Source: Thiorhodovibrio litoralis (GTDB lineage Bacteria; Pseudomonadota; Gammaproteobacteria; Chromatiales; Chromatiaceae). Taken from it: a DNA stretch of 64,000 bases. The number at the start of each line of letters is the position of its first letter. The stretch's first letter is position 1. The position numbers and the translations under genes are program-made. The notes beneath the pieces were generated by a model. The model worked only from the letters and a program-made list of their open reading frames with translations, was not told the DNA's origin and did no database searches. The stretch lies in the NCBI RefSeq assembly GCF_033954455.1, contig NZ_CP121473.1, positions 4,946,501-5,010,500 on the forward strand, read 5' to 3'. Positions 62,599-64,000 of the stretch are shown in pieces.

Positions 62599-64000
62599 TT
62601 AGCCGCCCTCAGTGGCGGCGAAATCCCTGGCAAAGCGCACGAAATCGGCGTCGGACAATGGCTTGGCGAACAAATACCCCTGCCCCAGCCAGCAGCCCTC
62701 CTCAAGCAGAAAGTCACGCTGCTGCTCGGTCTCGATGCCTTCGGCCAGCAGCTCGAGCGACAGGCTGGTGCCGAGCGCGATAATGGCGCGCACGATAGCG
62801 ACATCGTTGGTATCTTCGGGAATGTCCGAGACGAACGACCGGTCGATCTTTAGCTTGGTCAGCGGCAGGCGTTTGAGGTAGCTCATCGACGAGTAGCCGG
62901 TGCCAAAGTCATCGACAGCCACCTTGATGCCAGCCTGGCGCAAGCGGTGCAGGCAGTCGATTGAGCGCTGCGGCGACTGCATCACGGTGGACTCGGTAAT
63001 CTCGATCTCCAAAGCGCTCGCCGCCAATCCGCTGCCCTGGACGATTCCCAGCACTTTCTGCGCCAGCTCCGCCTGTTCGAACTGGCGCGCGGACAGATTC
63101 ACCGACATGCTCGCCCGCGGCGACAGCACACCCGCCTCGCGCCAGACACGCATCTGCTCGCAGGCGGTGCGCAGCACCCAGTCGCCCAGCGGATTGATCA
63201 GACCGGACTCCTCGGCCAAGGGAATGAAGTGCCCGGGCGAGATCATGCCGCGCTCGGGATGGCGCCAGCGCACCAGCGCCTCAACACCGCTCAGCGCTCC
63301 GGTATTGAGATCGACCTGCGGTTGGTAATAGAGCTCGAACTCATCGCGCTCCAGCGCCTCCTGCAGGTTCACTTCCAGCTCAAGGCGGTCGCGCGCGTCG
63401 GCGGTCAACTCTTCGGTGAAAAAGCGCGTGGTCTTGCCGCCGTCGGCCTTGGCCGAATAGAGCGCGGCGTCGGCCTTGCGCAGCAGATCATCGGCGGTCT
63501 CGCCTTGCTTCGGATACAGCGCAATCCCGATGCTCGCCCCCACCAGCACGCGCTGGCCCTGTAACGCGAAGGGCTCTAGCAAGACCTCGTGGATGCGCTC
63601 GGCCAATCCGGCTGCCACGCGTTGTTGCTGGAAGGGTCGGGGAATAATCCCGAATTCGTCGCCGCCAAGGCGGGCCAGGGTCTCCTGTTCACCCACCAAA
63701 TGCTGCAGGCGCGCGGCCACCCCCTTGAGCACTTCATCACCGTCGTGGTGATCGAAGCTGTCGTTGATATGCTTGAAACGGTCGAGATCGACTATCATCA
63801 CCGCCAGACAGGCCCCGTGGGCGCGCGCCTCGGCAATACCGGCGCTCAGGCGATCGGCAAACAGCAGCCGATTGGGCAGACTGGTCAACAGGTCATACTG
63901 CGACAGGCGCATCACGCTATGCTCGCTGCGCTTGAGTTCCGCTGCTATGGCCAGTTGCTCTGAGATATCCCGAGCGACCTCGATGATGCCGACAATCTCG
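62599..64000 (-). CDS. GGDEF-EAL (PAS-containing) cyclic-di-GMP protein, C-terminal part
   Basis: The frame enters from the right edge. The first visible residues, EIVGIIEVARDISEQLA, are the end of a PAS/PAC domain. The GGDEF domain follows with SQYDLLTSLPNRLLFADRL and intact GGDEF (LARLGGDEFGII). The EAL domain has EALVRWRHP, N in MSVNLSARQF, E in EIEITEST, DD in VDDFGTGYSSM, K in LKIDRSFV, E in AEGIETE and Q in LGQGYLFAKP. Both domains look catalytically competent. The N-terminal sensor part lies outside the window. Confidence 0.93.
   Translation of the reverse strand, partial: EIVGIIEVARDISEQLAIAAELKRSEHSVMRLSQYDLLTSLPNRLLFADRLSAGIAEARAHGACLAVMIVDLDRFKHINDSFDHHDGDEVLKGVAARLQHLVGEQETLARLGGDEFGIIPRPFQQQRVAAGLAERIHEVLLEPFALQGQRVLVGASIGIALYPKQGETADDLLRKADAALYSAKADGGKTTRFFTEELTADARDRLELEVNLQEALERDEFELYYQPQVDLNTGALSGVEALVRWRHPERGMISPGHFIPLAEESGLINPLGDWVLRTACEQMRVWREAGVLSPRASMSVNLSARQFEQAELAQKVLGIVQGSGLAASALEIEITESTVMQSPQRSIDCLHRLRQAGIKVAVDDFGTGYSSMSYLKRLPLTKLKIDRSFVSDIPEDTNDVAIVRAIIALGTSLSLELLAEGIETEQQRDFLLEEGCWLGQGYLFAKPLSDADFVRFARDFAATEGG

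Overview
The window is GC-rich gammaproteobacterial chromosomal DNA. Several genes point to Chromatiales (purple sulfur bacteria) or a close relative: a Chromatium-type 2[4Fe-4S] ferredoxin next to coaD, a CoA-disulfide-reductase/rhodanese fusion of the kind that handles polysulfide or persulfide, a PF09820-type AAA/nuclease protein, and a Bat/MoxR operon of the Pseudomonas/Chromatium layout. No rRNA, tRNA, CRISPR array or prophage was seen. Family assignments come from reading motifs and recalled family features; no search was run.

Layout. 1-0.66 kb: end of rsmD and a DUF4258/DUF2283 pair. 0.75-6 kb (minus): an EAL protein, then a four-gene envelope/coiled-coil operon headed by a BON-LysM protein. 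6.3-10 kb: a LexA-like S24 protein without a DNA-binding domain, a di-haem cytochrome c peroxidase, a cyclic-nucleotide-binding protein and an Old Yellow Enzyme. 10.2-15.5 kb (plus): a Gld-type ABC system with permease and GldG parts fused. 15.6-21 kb: coaD, ferredoxin, gamma-glutamyltransferase, a Tim44-like protein and an AAA/PD-(D/E)XK protein. 21.3-26.5 kb (minus): a small beta-rich protein and a 1423-residue glycine-rich secreted protein. 26.8-33 kb (minus): an AraC regulator, mutM and a second Gld-type ABC system with separate subunits. 33-39.5 kb: a hydantoinase A-like protein, rpmB-rpmG, and a chemoreceptor with CheW. 39.5-47.8 kb (minus): moxR-DUF58-DUF4381-batA-batB-batD. 48-49.3 kb: mtgA and a YgiW-like protein. 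49.5-55.8 kb: a Pif1-like helicase gene split by two insertion sequences that abut each other. 55.9-60 kb (minus): miaB-ybeZ-ybeY-corC. 60-64 kb: the CoADR-rhodanese protein, a lipoprotein, and a GGDEF-EAL protein that runs off the end.

How the genes relate. The core genes rpmB-rpmG, mutM, coaD-fdx and rsmD, which lie close together in many gammaproteobacteria, are spread over 35 kb here with accessory modules between them. Much of the accessory content concerns the envelope: two Gld-like ABC systems, the BON/LysM operon, the Bat operon, mtgA and the large secreted protein. Other parts concern signalling (two c-di-GMP proteins, a chemoreceptor, a cNMP protein) and redox or sulfur stress (peroxidase, OYE, GGT, CoADR-rhodanese). 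The most informative local structure is the split helicase: removing both IS elements and one TTA copy restores an uninterrupted reading frame, which gives the order of the insertions.
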